Assembly (NCBI GenBank): GCA_964513205.1 | Contig: CAZELP010000001.1 | Location: forward strand, 99,037-163,036 | Origin: JAGVJT01 sp964513205 | GTDB lineage: Bacteria > Pseudomonadota > Gammaproteobacteria > Legionellales > Legionellaceae | Direction of reading: 5' to 3' | DNA: 64,000 bases | Shown here: positions 1-7,673 of the stretch, piece by piece | Layout: every line of letters begins with the position of its first letter | Position numbering within the stretch: position 1 is the stretch's first letter | Notes under the pieces: generated by a model | What the model saw: only the letters and a program-made list of their open reading frames with translations | What the model was told of the DNA's origin: nothing | Database searches by the model: none | Program-made: the position numbers and the translations under genes

Positions 1-1
1 T

Positions 2-130
2 CTTCGATTTGACGAGATTCTTATTCCCCATGAAAAAGACATTCAGTGGTACATTGACTCCGTAAAAATGATGCAAAAAATGTCAGCCAGTGACGAGAAA
101 TCTTATGAAGATTCTCGTCCTTCGCCTTGA
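2..130 (+). CDS. 3' end of an unidentified gene (cut by window edge)
   Basis: The frame is open from the first bases and ends in TGA at 128-130. It gives a 42-residue C-terminus containing IPHEKDIQWYIDSVKMMQKM and a hydrophilic tail. The composition is protein-like and no other good frame exists here, so it is probably the tail of a real gene entering from the left. It runs toward parC and overlaps the parC stop by 28 bases, so the two genes are convergent. I do not recognise the family from so short a piece. Confidence 0.5.
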   Translation, partial: LRFDEILIPHEKDIQWYIDSVKMMQKMSASDEKSYEDSRPSP

Positions 131-2358
131 TTTTGAGTGGTGAGATGAGTCACTTGTTGCAGTCCTCGTGGAAGTAAGCCTCCCCGTTGGCTTCGCTTTC
201 CAAGATAAGGTGTCCAATCTTGTGCACGAAGTGATAAATGTCTTTTGCCTGCCTGAACAATCAATGTGTCATTCGGTTGAACCGTTTGAATGTCTACAAT
301 CCATTCTTGTCGAGACAAGGCTGCACTTGTTGGAATATTCATGAGTTTATTTCCTTTTCCTCTGCTTAAAACAGGCAGTTCTATGGCGGGAAATATCAGT
401 AGCCTTCCGGTGTTAGAGACACAAGCAATCAGATCTGTTTCACGTGAAGCAATTGATCGGATCGGGAGAATTTTAGCTTGCTCAAGTAATTTTAAGCATG
501 CTTTACCATTGCGATTTTTGACATGTAGTTCTTTTAATTGAGTGATGAAACCATAGCTGAAATCAGTTGCAATCAAAACCCAACCGTCTGGCTCCCCGCT
601 AATCAATGCCTCAAATGTAGCACCATCTGTCGGATTGAGTTTGCCTGTCAAGGGCTCTCCTTGTCCTCGTGCGGATGGTAGCGTGTGTCCTAAGAGTGAA
701 TAAACTTTTCCTTCGCTATCAAAGAATACCACTTGCTGATTACTTCTGCCGGTCGTTTGAGCTTTGAAAGCATCCCCTGTTTTATAGCTTAAGGTTGAGC
801 CGTCAACATCTGACCCTTTTGCGGCACGAATCCAGCCTTTTTCGGATAAAACAATCGTGATGGGTTCGTTGGGTAAAATGTCTTCTTCTTTAAGCGCTTG
901 AGCTTCATCTCGTTTAACGAGAGGTGAGCGTCTTGAATCGCCATATTGGTCGCGATCGCGAATCAGTTCTTTTTTGACAAGTCCTTTAAGTTTGGTTTTA
1001 CTTGCAAGTAATTCCTCTAAAGCGTCACGCTCTTGACTCAACTCGTCTCGTTCGGCGCGTAATTTAATTTCTTCAAGCTTTGCCAGATGTCGGAGTTTTA
1101 AATCTAGAATGGCGTCAGCTTGAATGCCAGTGAGTTGAAAACGATCCATCAAAACTTGCTTTGGATTATCTTCGTGTCGAATAATCGCGATGACCTCGTC
1201 GATATTGAGATAGGCGGTCCACAGACCATCTAAAATATGTAATCTTTCTAAGACTTGCGTCAATCGATGTGACAAACGCTTGCGGACAGTTTCAATTCGG
1301 TAGATCAGCCATTCATGCAAAATAGTGGACAGATTCTTTACCGCAGGCTTGCCATTCAGACCAATCATGTTGAAATTGGCTCGATAACTTTTCTCAAGAT
1401 CGGTTGTAGCGAACAAATGTGACATCATACTGTCTATATCAACGCGATTCGAACGAGGTACAATAACAAGACGTGTGGGGTGCTCATGATCAGATTCATC
1501 GCGTAAATCTTCAATCATTGGAAGCTTTTTTTGTTGCATTTGCTGAGCAATTTGCTCAATGATTTTTGCACCAGAAACTTGGTAAGGCAGCGCGGTAATC
1601 ACAATTTGGTGTTTTTCTATTTCGTAAACGGCTCGCATTTTTATCGAACCAGTGCCTTCGCTATACAAGGATTTCAACGCTTCTTTAGACGTGATAATTT
1701 CTGCGCATGTTGGGAAATCAGGAGCGGGAATAAAGCTCATTAATGTCTCAATTGTGGCGTCAGGATAGTCGAGGAGATGAATACATGCATTTGCAACTTC
1801 TGTGAGATTGTGGGGCAAAATATCAGAAGACATGCCAACCGCAATTCCTGTTGCGCCATTCAACAGCACATTTGGTAATCTTGCGGGTAAAAGTGCGGGT
1901 TCGAGCAATGTGGCGTCAAAATTGTCAACCCAGTCGACGGTGCCTTGCTGAAGCTCGGACAATAAGACATCCGCGTATGCAGAAAGACGCGCCTCGGTGT
2001 AACGCATGGCTGCGAAAGATTTTGGATCATCAGGAGAACCCCAGTTTCCTTGTCCATCAATAAACGGATAGCGATATGAAAAAGGCTGAGCCATTAGCAC
2101 CATTGCTTCGTAACAAGCCGTGTCTCCGTGAGGATGAAATTTACCTAAAACATCTCCGACTGTGCGGGCCGATTTTTTGTGTTTGGATGTGGCCTTAAGA
2201 CCAAGTTCAGACATGGCATAAATAATCCGACGTTGTACCGGTTTAAATCCATCCGCAAGATGAGGTAGTGCTCTATCTAAAATGACATACATTGAATAAT
2301 CAAGGTAAGCTTTTTCTGTAAAAGTGGTTAAAGGCTGACGCTCTGCGATAGCGCTCAT
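103..2358 (-). CDS. parC: DNA topoisomerase IV subunit A
   Basis: ParC is the DNA-cleaving subunit of topoisomerase IV, which decatenates daughter chromosomes together with ParE. The 751-residue length is normal. The catalytic tyrosine is Tyr120 in AAMRYTEARL, the same number as in E. coli ParC. The quinolone-determining region reads HPHGDTACYEA, so residue 80 is Thr where E. coli has Ser, and Glu84 is kept. The C-terminal third is the beta-pinwheel DNA-wrapping region. It lies 19 bases downstream of the YhhQ-type gene with a good ribosome site (GGAG) before the ATG, so it may share that transcript. parE is not in the window. Confidence 0.97.
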   Translation of the reverse strand: MSAIAERQPLTTFTEKAYLDYSMYVILDRALPHLADGFKPVQRRIIYAMSELGLKATSKHKKSARTVGDVLGKFHPHGDTACYEAMVLMAQPFSYRYPFIDGQGNWGSPDDPKSFAAMRYTEARLSAYADVLLSELQQGTVDWVDNFDATLLEPALLPARLPNVLLNGATGIAVGMSSDILPHNLTEVANACIHLLDYPDATIETLMSFIPAPDFPTCAEIITSKEALKSLYSEGTGSIKMRAVYEIEKHQIVITALPYQVSGAKIIEQIAQQMQQKKLPMIEDLRDESDHEHPTRLVIVPRSNRVDIDSMMSHLFATTDLEKSYRANFNMIGLNGKPAVKNLSTILHEWLIYRIETVRKRLSHRLTQVLERLHILDGLWTAYLNIDEVIAIIRHEDNPKQVLMDRFQLTGIQADAILDLKLRHLAKLEEIKLRAERDELSQERDALEELLASKTKLKGLVKKELIRDRDQYGDSRRSPLVKRDEAQALKEEDILPNEPITIVLSEKGWIRAAKGSDVDGSTLSYKTGDAFKAQTTGRSNQQVVFFDSEGKVYSLLGHTLPSARGQGEPLTGKLNPTDGATFEALISGEPDGWVLIATDFSYGFITQLKELHVKNRNGKACLKLLEQAKILPIRSIASRETDLIACVSNTGRLLIFPAIELPVLSRGKGNKLMNIPTSAALSRQEWIVDIQTVQPNDTLIVQAGKRHLSLRAQDWTPYLGKRSQRGGLLPRGLQQVTHLTTQNQGEGRESS

Positions 2359-2377
2359 GAAAGCTCCTTCAAACGGG

Positions 2378-3076
2378 TCAATGAGACAATGACCATTGAT
2401 AGTGTAGATATGTACCTAATATTACACCGTAAAGAGGGATAAATGCTAATAAACTAATGGTTTTTACACCGAAATCAACACATGCAATTTCAATCCAATG
2501 CGTGGCCAAAAAAGGATCGTGACAATGATAAAAAGCCAGTGAAAAAAAGACAAATGTATCCACAATATTTCCCAGCGTTGTGGCCAATGTTGGCGCGAGC
2601 CACCAAGATCTTTTTGTGAGATGATGGGTAGGAGAGGCAGACGGTTGTTTTGTCGATAAAGTCATTGATGCTGAGTTATTGTTTTGGACAACGCAATTAT
2701 TTTGTCGAATTTTGTTAAAAACGCTGACATCAAGCAGTTGACCAAGGGCATACGCTGAAAAACATGCAAGCGCAATTCTCAGAGGAAGCTCGTAAAACGG
2801 GCCTATCATATAACCGCTGCCATTAAAAAAAGAAGCCAGAATAAAAGAGACGATTAATCCTGGAATCATGCTTTTGAAAATGACTCGTCTTGCGACAGAA
2901 GCACCTAATAATCGAGTTGTTAAATCGGTTGTGACAAAAATAAGCGGGTAAGAAAAAGCCCCCCAGGTTGTATGTAGGCCTAAGCACTCAAAAGGGTATT
3001 GTACCAAGACATTGCTCAGTACAATTAAAGCCACGTGGATGAATGATAGAAATCTGAGGGTTTTTGTTTTGACCAT
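2378..3076 (-). CDS. yhhQ: Queuosine precursor transporter, YhhQ/VUT family
   Basis: This is a small inner-membrane protein of the YhhQ (VUT) family, which imports preQ0/preQ1 for queuosine tRNA modification. About six hydrophobic segments are visible, and the family signatures SYPLIFVTTDLTTRLLG (residues 42-58) and WWLAPTLATTLGNIVDTFVFF (about 158-178) are clear. Between them, residues about 126-155 form a polar Asn/Ser/Thr-rich insertion that I do not expect from E. coli YhhQ; it would sit in a loop. The gene begins 11 bases after the PqqD-like gene and ends just before parC, so it is co-oriented with both. No recognisable Shine-Dalgarno is seen, which suggests coupling to the upstream gene. 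Confidence 0.88.
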   Translation of the reverse strand: MVKTKTLRFLSFIHVALIVLSNVLVQYPFECLGLHTTWGAFSYPLIFVTTDLTTRLLGASVARRVIFKSMIPGLIVSFILASFFNGSGYMIGPFYELPLRIALACFSAYALGQLLDVSVFNKIRQNNCVVQNNNSASMTLSTKQPSASPTHHLTKRSWWLAPTLATTLGNIVDTFVFFSLAFYHCHDPFLATHWIEIACVDFGVKTISLLAFIPLYGVILGTYLHYQWSLSH

Positions 3077-3087
3077 AGTGGGTCTAA

Positions 3088-3387
3088 TTATATCACATTT
3101 TCATCCGTGATATAGATTAATTTTTCTTTTAACAGATCGGTCAACAATTTTTGTGTATCATTTCTACATGATTCTTCATCAATTTCAAAATGCTTCAGTA
3201 AATAGTCGACCAGCATACGAATATTCATGGGTTGCTCACTTAACTGCTTCCAAATTTCTGTTGCAACAGAGTTGACACCAAAAAGCGTGTTATCTGCTTC
3301 TCGCATGAGAACCGCTTCATCATCAATCAACGTATATAAAACGTCAGATTGTGCACCAAAGTAAGTCGTATCTGTAAAATGCATCAT
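3088..3387 (-). CDS. PqqD-like / RRE-domain protein
   Basis: This 99-residue protein has the PqqD-like winged-helix pattern: an N-terminal beta region (DVLYTLIDDEAVLMREADNT), then LFGVNSVATEIWKQL and a helical C-terminal half. The fold serves as a peptide-recognition element (RRE) in many RiPP pathways, including the B1 protein of lasso-peptide clusters, and also occurs in HprK-associated systems. It starts ATGATG behind GAGGA and follows the sulfotransferase by 15 bases. With the HprK-like and sulfotransferase genes it makes a three-gene cassette. I infer that it presents a peptide or carrier to these enzymes; no substrate is visible nearby. Confidence 0.75.
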   Translation of the reverse strand: MMHFTDTTYFGAQSDVLYTLIDDEAVLMREADNTLFGVNSVATEIWKQLSEQPMNIRMLVDYLLKHFEIDEESCRNDTQKLLTDLLKEKLIYITDENVI

Positions 3388-3402
3388 TTTGTCCTCGCAT
3401 GA

Positions 3403-4263
3403 TTATAAAATGGGGATGCCGTTGGCATCGATATAATGAAAGTTTTCCATGACTTCACGATGGTCTTCAATGATACGAGAAATCTGTGTTTCTGTTAATG
3501 TATTTTGCCAATCTCCAACGACGCCTTTACGAAAGAAACGCGCCATATCTGACGGTTTTTCTCGAAAACCATGCTCTGTTTCTTGTGCTTGAAGTTTTTC
3601 AATACGCGATTGTTCGAGTGCATGTTCAAGCGCCTCGGATGTTGGGTTCAATTGTAAAAATTGAAATGCTTGCATAAATGTTTCCAGTGATTTTTGCTGC
3701 ATGTCTTCATAGCGCAGTGTTAACACCGGAAAAGCCTTTTGTTCAGTCCATGTTTTCACATGTATGGACCAAGATAATAGTTTTTGGCGTATTTGTAGAT
3801 TAAAGCGAAATTTATTTTGACAGAATGCGCCATTTTCTTTTGCCATTTCTTGAATAATGTCATCAATAGATTTTGAGCTGTGATGTGCGTATGAAATGGC
3901 GACGTCGAGTGGATTTCGAATGAAATAGAGTGCGCCTAAGCAACCTTCTGCGGGTAGCAGTGGTCCTGTTTCTGTGAATGTGTATGCGTCATGAATTTTA
4001 TGATATTCGGGCGTCTTGAGCGTTGCTCCAAGCCATTTATAGACATCTGGCCGAATGCAATCAAGTTCATCATGTGAAAGATATGTGCTGTCAAATCCGA
4101 GTGCTTCTTCGACCCATATCCGATTGCTTGCAATTTTTCCTGTAGAAAGACTATTGATATCAATGGGTTTCTCAGAAAGTAAAGAAGCCAACACCACTCT
4201 AAACCACGTATTTCCAGATTTGGGATAGGACGCCAGCCAATAAATTCCAGATGAAGTGCTCAT
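3403..4263 (-). CDS. PAPS-dependent sulfotransferase
   Basis: A 286-residue cytosolic sulfotransferase-fold protein. The 5'-phosphosulfate loop is YPKSGNTWFR (residues 14-23), the 3'-phosphate motif is IRNPLDVAISYAHHSSKS (about 115-132), and the C-terminal RKGVVGDWQNTLT matches the PAPS-binding RKGxxGDW element. The family moves a sulfuryl group from PAPS to hydroxyls or amines. The acceptor is unknown; the flanking PqqD-like and HprK-like genes suggest a peptide or small natural product. Its ATG overlaps the HprK-like stop (ATGA), implying translational coupling. No signal peptide is seen. Confidence 0.9.
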   Translation of the reverse strand: MSTSSGIYWLASYPKSGNTWFRVVLASLLSEKPIDINSLSTGKIASNRIWVEEALGFDSTYLSHDELDCIRPDVYKWLGATLKTPEYHKIHDAYTFTETGPLLPAEGCLGALYFIRNPLDVAISYAHHSSKSIDDIIQEMAKENGAFCQNKFRFNLQIRQKLLSWSIHVKTWTEQKAFPVLTLRYEDMQQKSLETFMQAFQFLQLNPTSEALEHALEQSRIEKLQAQETEHGFREKPSDMARFFRKGVVGDWQNTLTETQISRIIEDHREVMENFHYIDANGIPIL

Positions 4264-5180
4264 GCTGACACCTCTTCTTTTTCTTTTGCTTGGCTTATCA
4301 TGTCCACAAGCATTTGAACACTATTTTCTTTATCAGCGCGGATGATTTTTGTGATGTGTAGTCGACTGGCCAGTGCGGCCATTTGCAATTGATATTGACG
4401 AAAATCAATAAAAGAAGACAGGGTTGATGAGTGAGCCGTATGTGCGCGTAAAGCATTAAATTTAGCAATGCCTTGAAGTGGTTTAAGTTGAAGTTCGTTT
4501 TTATTATGTGTTTCTAAAATGTAAATTTTTTCTAAGGGAAACGAGGTTGTTTTAAACATGTCTTTTGCTGAAACATACCATTTTTCAATGATAGGGCGAA
4601 TTCGATGCTGAGGTTTGGGTAGAGACAACAAACGAATTGCATCTGACCATAATTGTATTTCAGGATAACCTGAAAGTGCTTCTCCGTCTGTATTGATCAC
4701 AGAAAACTCAGTCGAAAGCAGATATTGTCCTTGATTTGTAAGCGCTTTTGCCAACACCGATTTACCGGTTCCAGCGAAGCCGGTGAGCGCATACGCTTTA
4801 CTCTCATTGACCATGGTTTCTCCATTAAACACGATTTTTCCTTGTTGCAAAAGTAATGCGCTAAGGCAAGGCCCCATTGTAAATAGACGAATGCTTTCTT
4901 CATCAGACTCCGGATCGGGATCGATGGTGATCGTATGTCCTTTTTCAACCAAAAATCGACCGATTCGAGGTACTGCAAGCCAAAAATAACCCGGTGAAGC
5001 TTGATAGGTCACACCTTTTTTACTTGGGTGTGCAAGGCCTGTAGGATCAACGTGGTTGACTCGGATCATGCAATCAATGGTTTTTACAGATCCATTTGAG
5101 TTTGTTGCTATTTCAGGCTGAAGCGCAGGTAGATTAAGATCCGAAGCAATGTGAAGCCCGAATGCATGGTAGTGATTCAT
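4260..5180 (-). CDS. HprK-like P-loop kinase (lasso-type/HprK-related)
   Basis: 306 residues from the ATG at 5180, which has AGGGA four bases before it; a longer start at 5219 lacks a ribosome site. The N-terminus (YHAFGLHIASDLNLPAL) and the P-loop GFAGTGKS (residues 134-141) are typical of HprK-related kinases that accompany PqqD-like proteins, including kinases that phosphorylate lasso peptides. HPr kinases carry paired Asp residues fifteen positions after the P-loop. Here that site is Thr157-Glu158 (LLSTEFSVI), so activity is uncertain. A classical HPr kinase role is unlikely because no HPr or PTS gene is nearby. It is the first gene of the cassette, 132 bases after the ArsC-like gene. Confidence 0.78.
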   Translation of the reverse strand: MNHYHAFGLHIASDLNLPALQPEIATNSNGSVKTIDCMIRVNHVDPTGLAHPSKKGVTYQASPGYFWLAVPRIGRFLVEKGHTITIDPDPESDEESIRLFTMGPCLSALLLQQGKIVFNGETMVNESKAYALTGFAGTGKSVLAKALTNQGQYLLSTEFSVINTDGEALSGYPEIQLWSDAIRLLSLPKPQHRIRPIIEKWYVSAKDMFKTTSFPLEKIYILETHNKNELQLKPLQGIAKFNALRAHTAHSSTLSSFIDFRQYQLQMAALASRLHITKIIRADKENSVQMLVDMISQAKEKEEVSA

Positions 5181-5312
5181 AACGTCCCTGATAAGCGATT
5201 TTAGTTTGCTATTCTGCATGAAAACGGAGTTGTCTAAAAGTGATTTTTTATTTCCCTATGTCACGTTATCGCTAAGTTTGGATGACTTTTGGGCTGTATT
5301 TGATTTCATGCC

Positions 5313-5672
5313 TCATGCTTTAGAAGTAAAAATATTGATTAGCGGGAGGATATTGTCCACAGGCCGCCCTATGACAGCATGTTCACCGTAGGTCACAATA
5401 GGTCGTTGCATGAGAATGGGCTCCTTCGCCATTGCACGCAATAGTTCATTTTCATGGTTGAGCGAAAGATTCAGGGCTTTAAAGAGAGGTTCACTATGAC
5501 GTACAAAGTCTTTAAGTTCAAAATGTGCCCGTAGCTTTTTGAGCTCTTCAAATGAGAGTGGCGTTTTCAGGTATTCGATGACGATGGGTTCAATATGATG
5601 ATCTTTCAACATCGCTAAGGCCTCTCTTGATTTCGAACATCTGGGGTTGTGGTAAATTATAAATGGGTTCAT
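5313..5672 (-). CDS. ArsC/YfgD-family glutaredoxin-like reductase
   Basis: A 119-residue ArsC-fold protein with an N-terminal thioredoxin-like strand and the active cysteine in YHNPRCSKSR (Cys12). The later segments ILMQRPIV and IGRPVDNILPLI match the ArsC family. The overall pattern is closest to E. coli YfgD, whose arsenate reductase activity is assumed rather than well established. No ars regulator or efflux pump lies nearby, so a dedicated arsenic operon is not supported. Its ATG overlaps the stop of the nucleotidyltransferase gene, so the two are translationally coupled. Confidence 0.88.
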   Translation of the reverse strand: MNPFIIYHNPRCSKSREALAMLKDHHIEPIVIEYLKTPLSFEELKKLRAHFELKDFVRHSEPLFKALNLSLNHENELLRAMAKEPILMQRPIVTYGEHAVIGRPVDNILPLINIFTSKA

Positions 5673-5953
5673 TTTTTTAGAGTCTCGCCATATTTTGAAT
5701 CGTAGGATAATCCAATAAGGTTGTTTCTTTTAGTTGAGGTATAGTAGACATGGTTGATTTCATCATAGCGGGCTATCCACTGCTTTTGGATGGATTTGTC
5801 GGTAATTCCAGCTATGTCATAATCACTCGTTTCAGTAAAATCTCCTCGTGCTCTAGAGCCATATAAAACAATGGTATGACAATGATATATTTTTGTTAAT
5901 TCATCAATAATTGCATTGACCACAGGATCATTTTTAAATGGAGCTTGGTGCAT
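5669..5953 (-). CDS. Minimal nucleotidyltransferase (MNT-like), short
   Basis: A 94-residue protein with the nucleotidyltransferase signature GSRARGDF followed by SDYDI, which are the metal-binding and nucleotide-binding residues of the Pol-beta superfamily. Such small proteins are often antitoxin partners of HEPN toxins, where they AMPylate the toxin, but no HEPN gene is adjacent. It ends in CTA-AAA-AAA-TGA. The A7 run overlaps the arsC-like ATG, and gaining one A would fuse both frames. It is either an intact orphan, a truncated antitoxin, or a site of slippage. Confidence 0.72.
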   Translation of the reverse strand: MHQAPFKNDPVVNAIIDELTKIYHCHTIVLYGSRARGDFTETSDYDIAGITDKSIQKQWIARYDEINHVYYTSTKRNNLIGLSYDSKYGETLKK

Positions 5954-6056
5954 GTTTCGTGACTAACGGGAGATATTTATTAAAGTTTAAGTCTGATAGA
6001 GACTAAATGCCAGTCATGACTGTTTTTCTCGAATTAAAGTTTCTAATATTTTTCAT

Positions 6057-6087
6057 GGTATAGTCAATAAAGTAGGGGAGTTGTCAA
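6057..6087 (-). promoter_or_regulatory. Possible sigma70 promoter for the nucleotidyltransferase-ArsC-kinase run
   Basis: On the minus strand TTGACA (6082-6087) is followed at 19 bases by TATACC (6057-6062). The -35 is perfect but the spacing is long and the -10 imperfect. It lies about 105 bases upstream of the nucleotidyltransferase start and beyond the hipT stop. Confidence 0.3.
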
Positions 6088-6106
6088 CACCTATGTAGAC
6101 TCATCC

Positions 6107-7045
6107 CTAATTAAACAGGTCTAATTGTTTACATCGCTGATTGAGCAATTCAATATATTTTTCCTGCATTTTTTGAGATAAAAAACTTAAACCAATGAGC
6201 TCGTGCCAGTATGGAATGACTTGATGAAACTCTTGTACAATACCATCGATAACGTTCTGATTTAATCTTAATTTTTCAATAGCAAAATATTTAAGAAAAT
6301 CACTCTTTGTTAAATTATTTTTTTTCCCTTTGAGCGGCAATGCGATTTCTTCTTTTGTATTTTTTTGAGCGATAGTTGAGTTAAGTAAATCATAAGCGGG
6401 TGATATGAAAATCTTCTGATCTCTTGTAATCAGCGAGAAATTTTTGAGATGCATGTCTTCATTACCGACTAAGAAGTTAAATAAGGTCAACTTTAGTAAT
6501 TTTACGAATTCAATTTTAGGAAATGTACAGAATTGTTCTATCACAGCCGTTATTTTTTCCATAGAGCTTTTATATTTTGTATGTCGATCTTCTCCTGATA
6601 GCTGTGCAAAATCTTCCAACGCTAATTTCTGATGGCGGCCTATGCGATCAAACCGCTTAATAAAGTAAGTCAGACTATTGTCCTTAGAGTAAACTAAGCC
6701 GTGTACCGGTACCTCAAGGCCAATGGTTTTAGCAAGCGACATTGTAATGGCCTCGTTTTCGGGCAACTCGGGATAAATATCACTTTGAGGCTTCAAAATA
6801 TACTGACCATTTTGATCGACGATTTCAAAGCATTCATTTTTAATTTTTAGTTTTGCGCTCAGCTTCTTTTGGACACCTTGAATAGACATTTTCCCTACAC
6901 GATCAATTGCTTCCTGACGTTGCTCGTCTGCACTTAAATTTAATGGAGCAAGGCCTTTTAATTGAGGAGAGAGCAAACGTAATCCTCGTTGTGAGTAGTT
7001 TTCTTCGTCACTAATTTTTTCATAAGTAATAGGGCAGCGTTTCAT
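6107..7045 (-). CDS. hipT: HipT toxin kinase (HipBST system)
   Basis: 312 residues covering the HipA-like kinase core without the N-terminal subdomain, which is encoded separately by hipS. The flexible loop before the kinase carries MSIQGVQKKLS, with Ser54-Ile55-Gln56 where HipT proteins have their autophosphorylation motif. The catalytic stretch is GNEDMHLKNFSL (Asp197) and the metal-binding Asp219 lies in SPAYDL. HipT/HipA kinases stop growth by phosphorylating an aminoacyl-tRNA synthetase (TrpRS for E. coli O127 HipT); the target here is unknown. The ATG overlaps the hipS stop, so the genes are coupled. It is the last gene of a three-gene operon. Confidence 0.9.
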   Translation of the reverse strand: MKRCPITYEKISDEENYSQRGLRLLSPQLKGLAPLNLSADEQRQEAIDRVGKMSIQGVQKKLSAKLKIKNECFEIVDQNGQYILKPQSDIYPELPENEAITMSLAKTIGLEVPVHGLVYSKDNSLTYFIKRFDRIGRHQKLALEDFAQLSGEDRHTKYKSSMEKITAVIEQFCTFPKIEFVKLLKLTLFNFLVGNEDMHLKNFSLITRDQKIFISPAYDLLNSTIAQKNTKEEIALPLKGKKNNLTKSDFLKYFAIEKLRLNQNVIDGIVQEFHQVIPYWHELIGLSFLSQKMQEKYIELLNQRCKQLDLFN

Positions 7046-7350
7046 CTTATTTCCTCAACTGTCACAGCACCTACAACATCTTGACCGACGATCATTAACT
7101 GACGAAAATAGTCATTTCTATCGACCTTATATTTCCGTAACAGCGCCTCAAGCATAATACCTTCAGGTAGTAATCCTTCGAAAAATGGAGGAAATACGTC
7201 GAAATGATAAACTTTATTGATTAACGGCATGGTAAGTGACACTGGTGCACTTTGATAATGATCAAAGTAACTAAATTGATATCTTCCATCCTTCTGCTCT
7301 TCTAATATTCCAGCTTTAACACCATTTACTGATACACATGCTTTTCTCAT
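7042..7350 (-). CDS. hipS: HipS antitoxin (HipA N-terminal subdomain)
   Basis: This 102-residue protein matches the N-subdomain 1 of HipA: a short beta domain with VSNGV-like start (ACVSVNGVKAGILEE) and the signature VYHFDVFPPFFEGLLPEG. In HipBST systems this piece is a free protein that neutralises the HipT kinase, unlike classical HipBA where it is fused to the kinase. Its start overlaps the hipB stop and its stop overlaps the hipT start (both ATGA), giving tight coupling. The separate frames are intact, so this is not a broken hipA. Confidence 0.9.
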   Translation of the reverse strand: MRKACVSVNGVKAGILEEQKDGRYQFSYFDHYQSAPVSLTMPLINKVYHFDVFPPFFEGLLPEGIMLEALLRKYKVDRNDYFRQLMIVGQDVVGAVTVEEIR

Positions 7351-7577
7351 GATTCATTATCCGTTGTAGGAGGAAAGGGTGTTTCAAATTTCATTTTGAT
7401 ATTTAGAACATCGAATACTTTGAGCAATGTGGTTAAGCGAATAGACTCTTTCCCTTTTTCAATATCAAAGATCACTGTTTTTCCAACACCGGCTAATCGA
7501 GCTAACTCTTGTTGTGATAAGCCGGTTTGTTTGCGGTAATAATAAACTAAATTCGCAATCTCATGTTTGGGTGTCAT
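7347..7577 (-). CDS. hipB: HipB-type helix-turn-helix regulator
   Basis: A 76-residue Xre-family protein: YRKQTGLSQQELARLAGVGK is a standard helix-turn-helix, followed by the dimer-core segment typical of HipB (IRLTTLLKVFDVLNIKMKFE). It should repress its own operon by binding the palindromes upstream. If the -10 at 7594-7599 is correct, the mRNA leader is only about ten bases and no Shine-Dalgarno is seen, so hipB may be read from a nearly leaderless transcript. Confidence 0.9.
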   Translation of the reverse strand: MTPKHEIANLVYYYRKQTGLSQQELARLAGVGKTVIFDIEKGKESIRLTTLLKVFDVLNIKMKFETPFPPTTDNES

Positions 7578-7593
7578 AGAAAGATAAAAATTA

Positions 7594-7618
7594 ATTATAT
7601 ATTACTGTTATAGCAGTA
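7594..7618 (-). promoter_or_regulatory. hipBST promoter -10 with operator O1 in the spacer
   Basis: On the minus strand a perfect TATAAT lies at 7594-7599. Just upstream, at 7603-7618, is a 16-bp near-palindrome (plus strand TACTGTTATAGCAGTA) with one base pair breaking the symmetry. The palindrome occupies the region between the -10 and a weak -35, so a bound HipB would block RNA polymerase. Confidence 0.7.
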
Positions 7619-7673
7619 AAAATAATAAAAATACAGCTTTTTTTCTTTTTGTTGAGTTAAATCAATCATAATA

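Noticed and set aside
3088..5180. Calling the cassette a complete lasso-peptide cluster
   Set aside because: No B2 protease, cyclase or precursor gene is present, so only the resemblance of tailoring parts is claimed.
5250..5313. Very short minus-strand ORFs (14-17 codons) between the ArsC-like gene and the HprK-like gene, considered as a peptide substrate
   Set aside because: No Shine-Dalgarno, no leader/core organisation, and one begins inside the ArsC-like stop overlap; too short to support.
7042..7350. hipS/hipT as a frameshifted hipA
   Set aside because: Both frames have proper starts, ATGA overlaps and lengths of known HipS and HipT.
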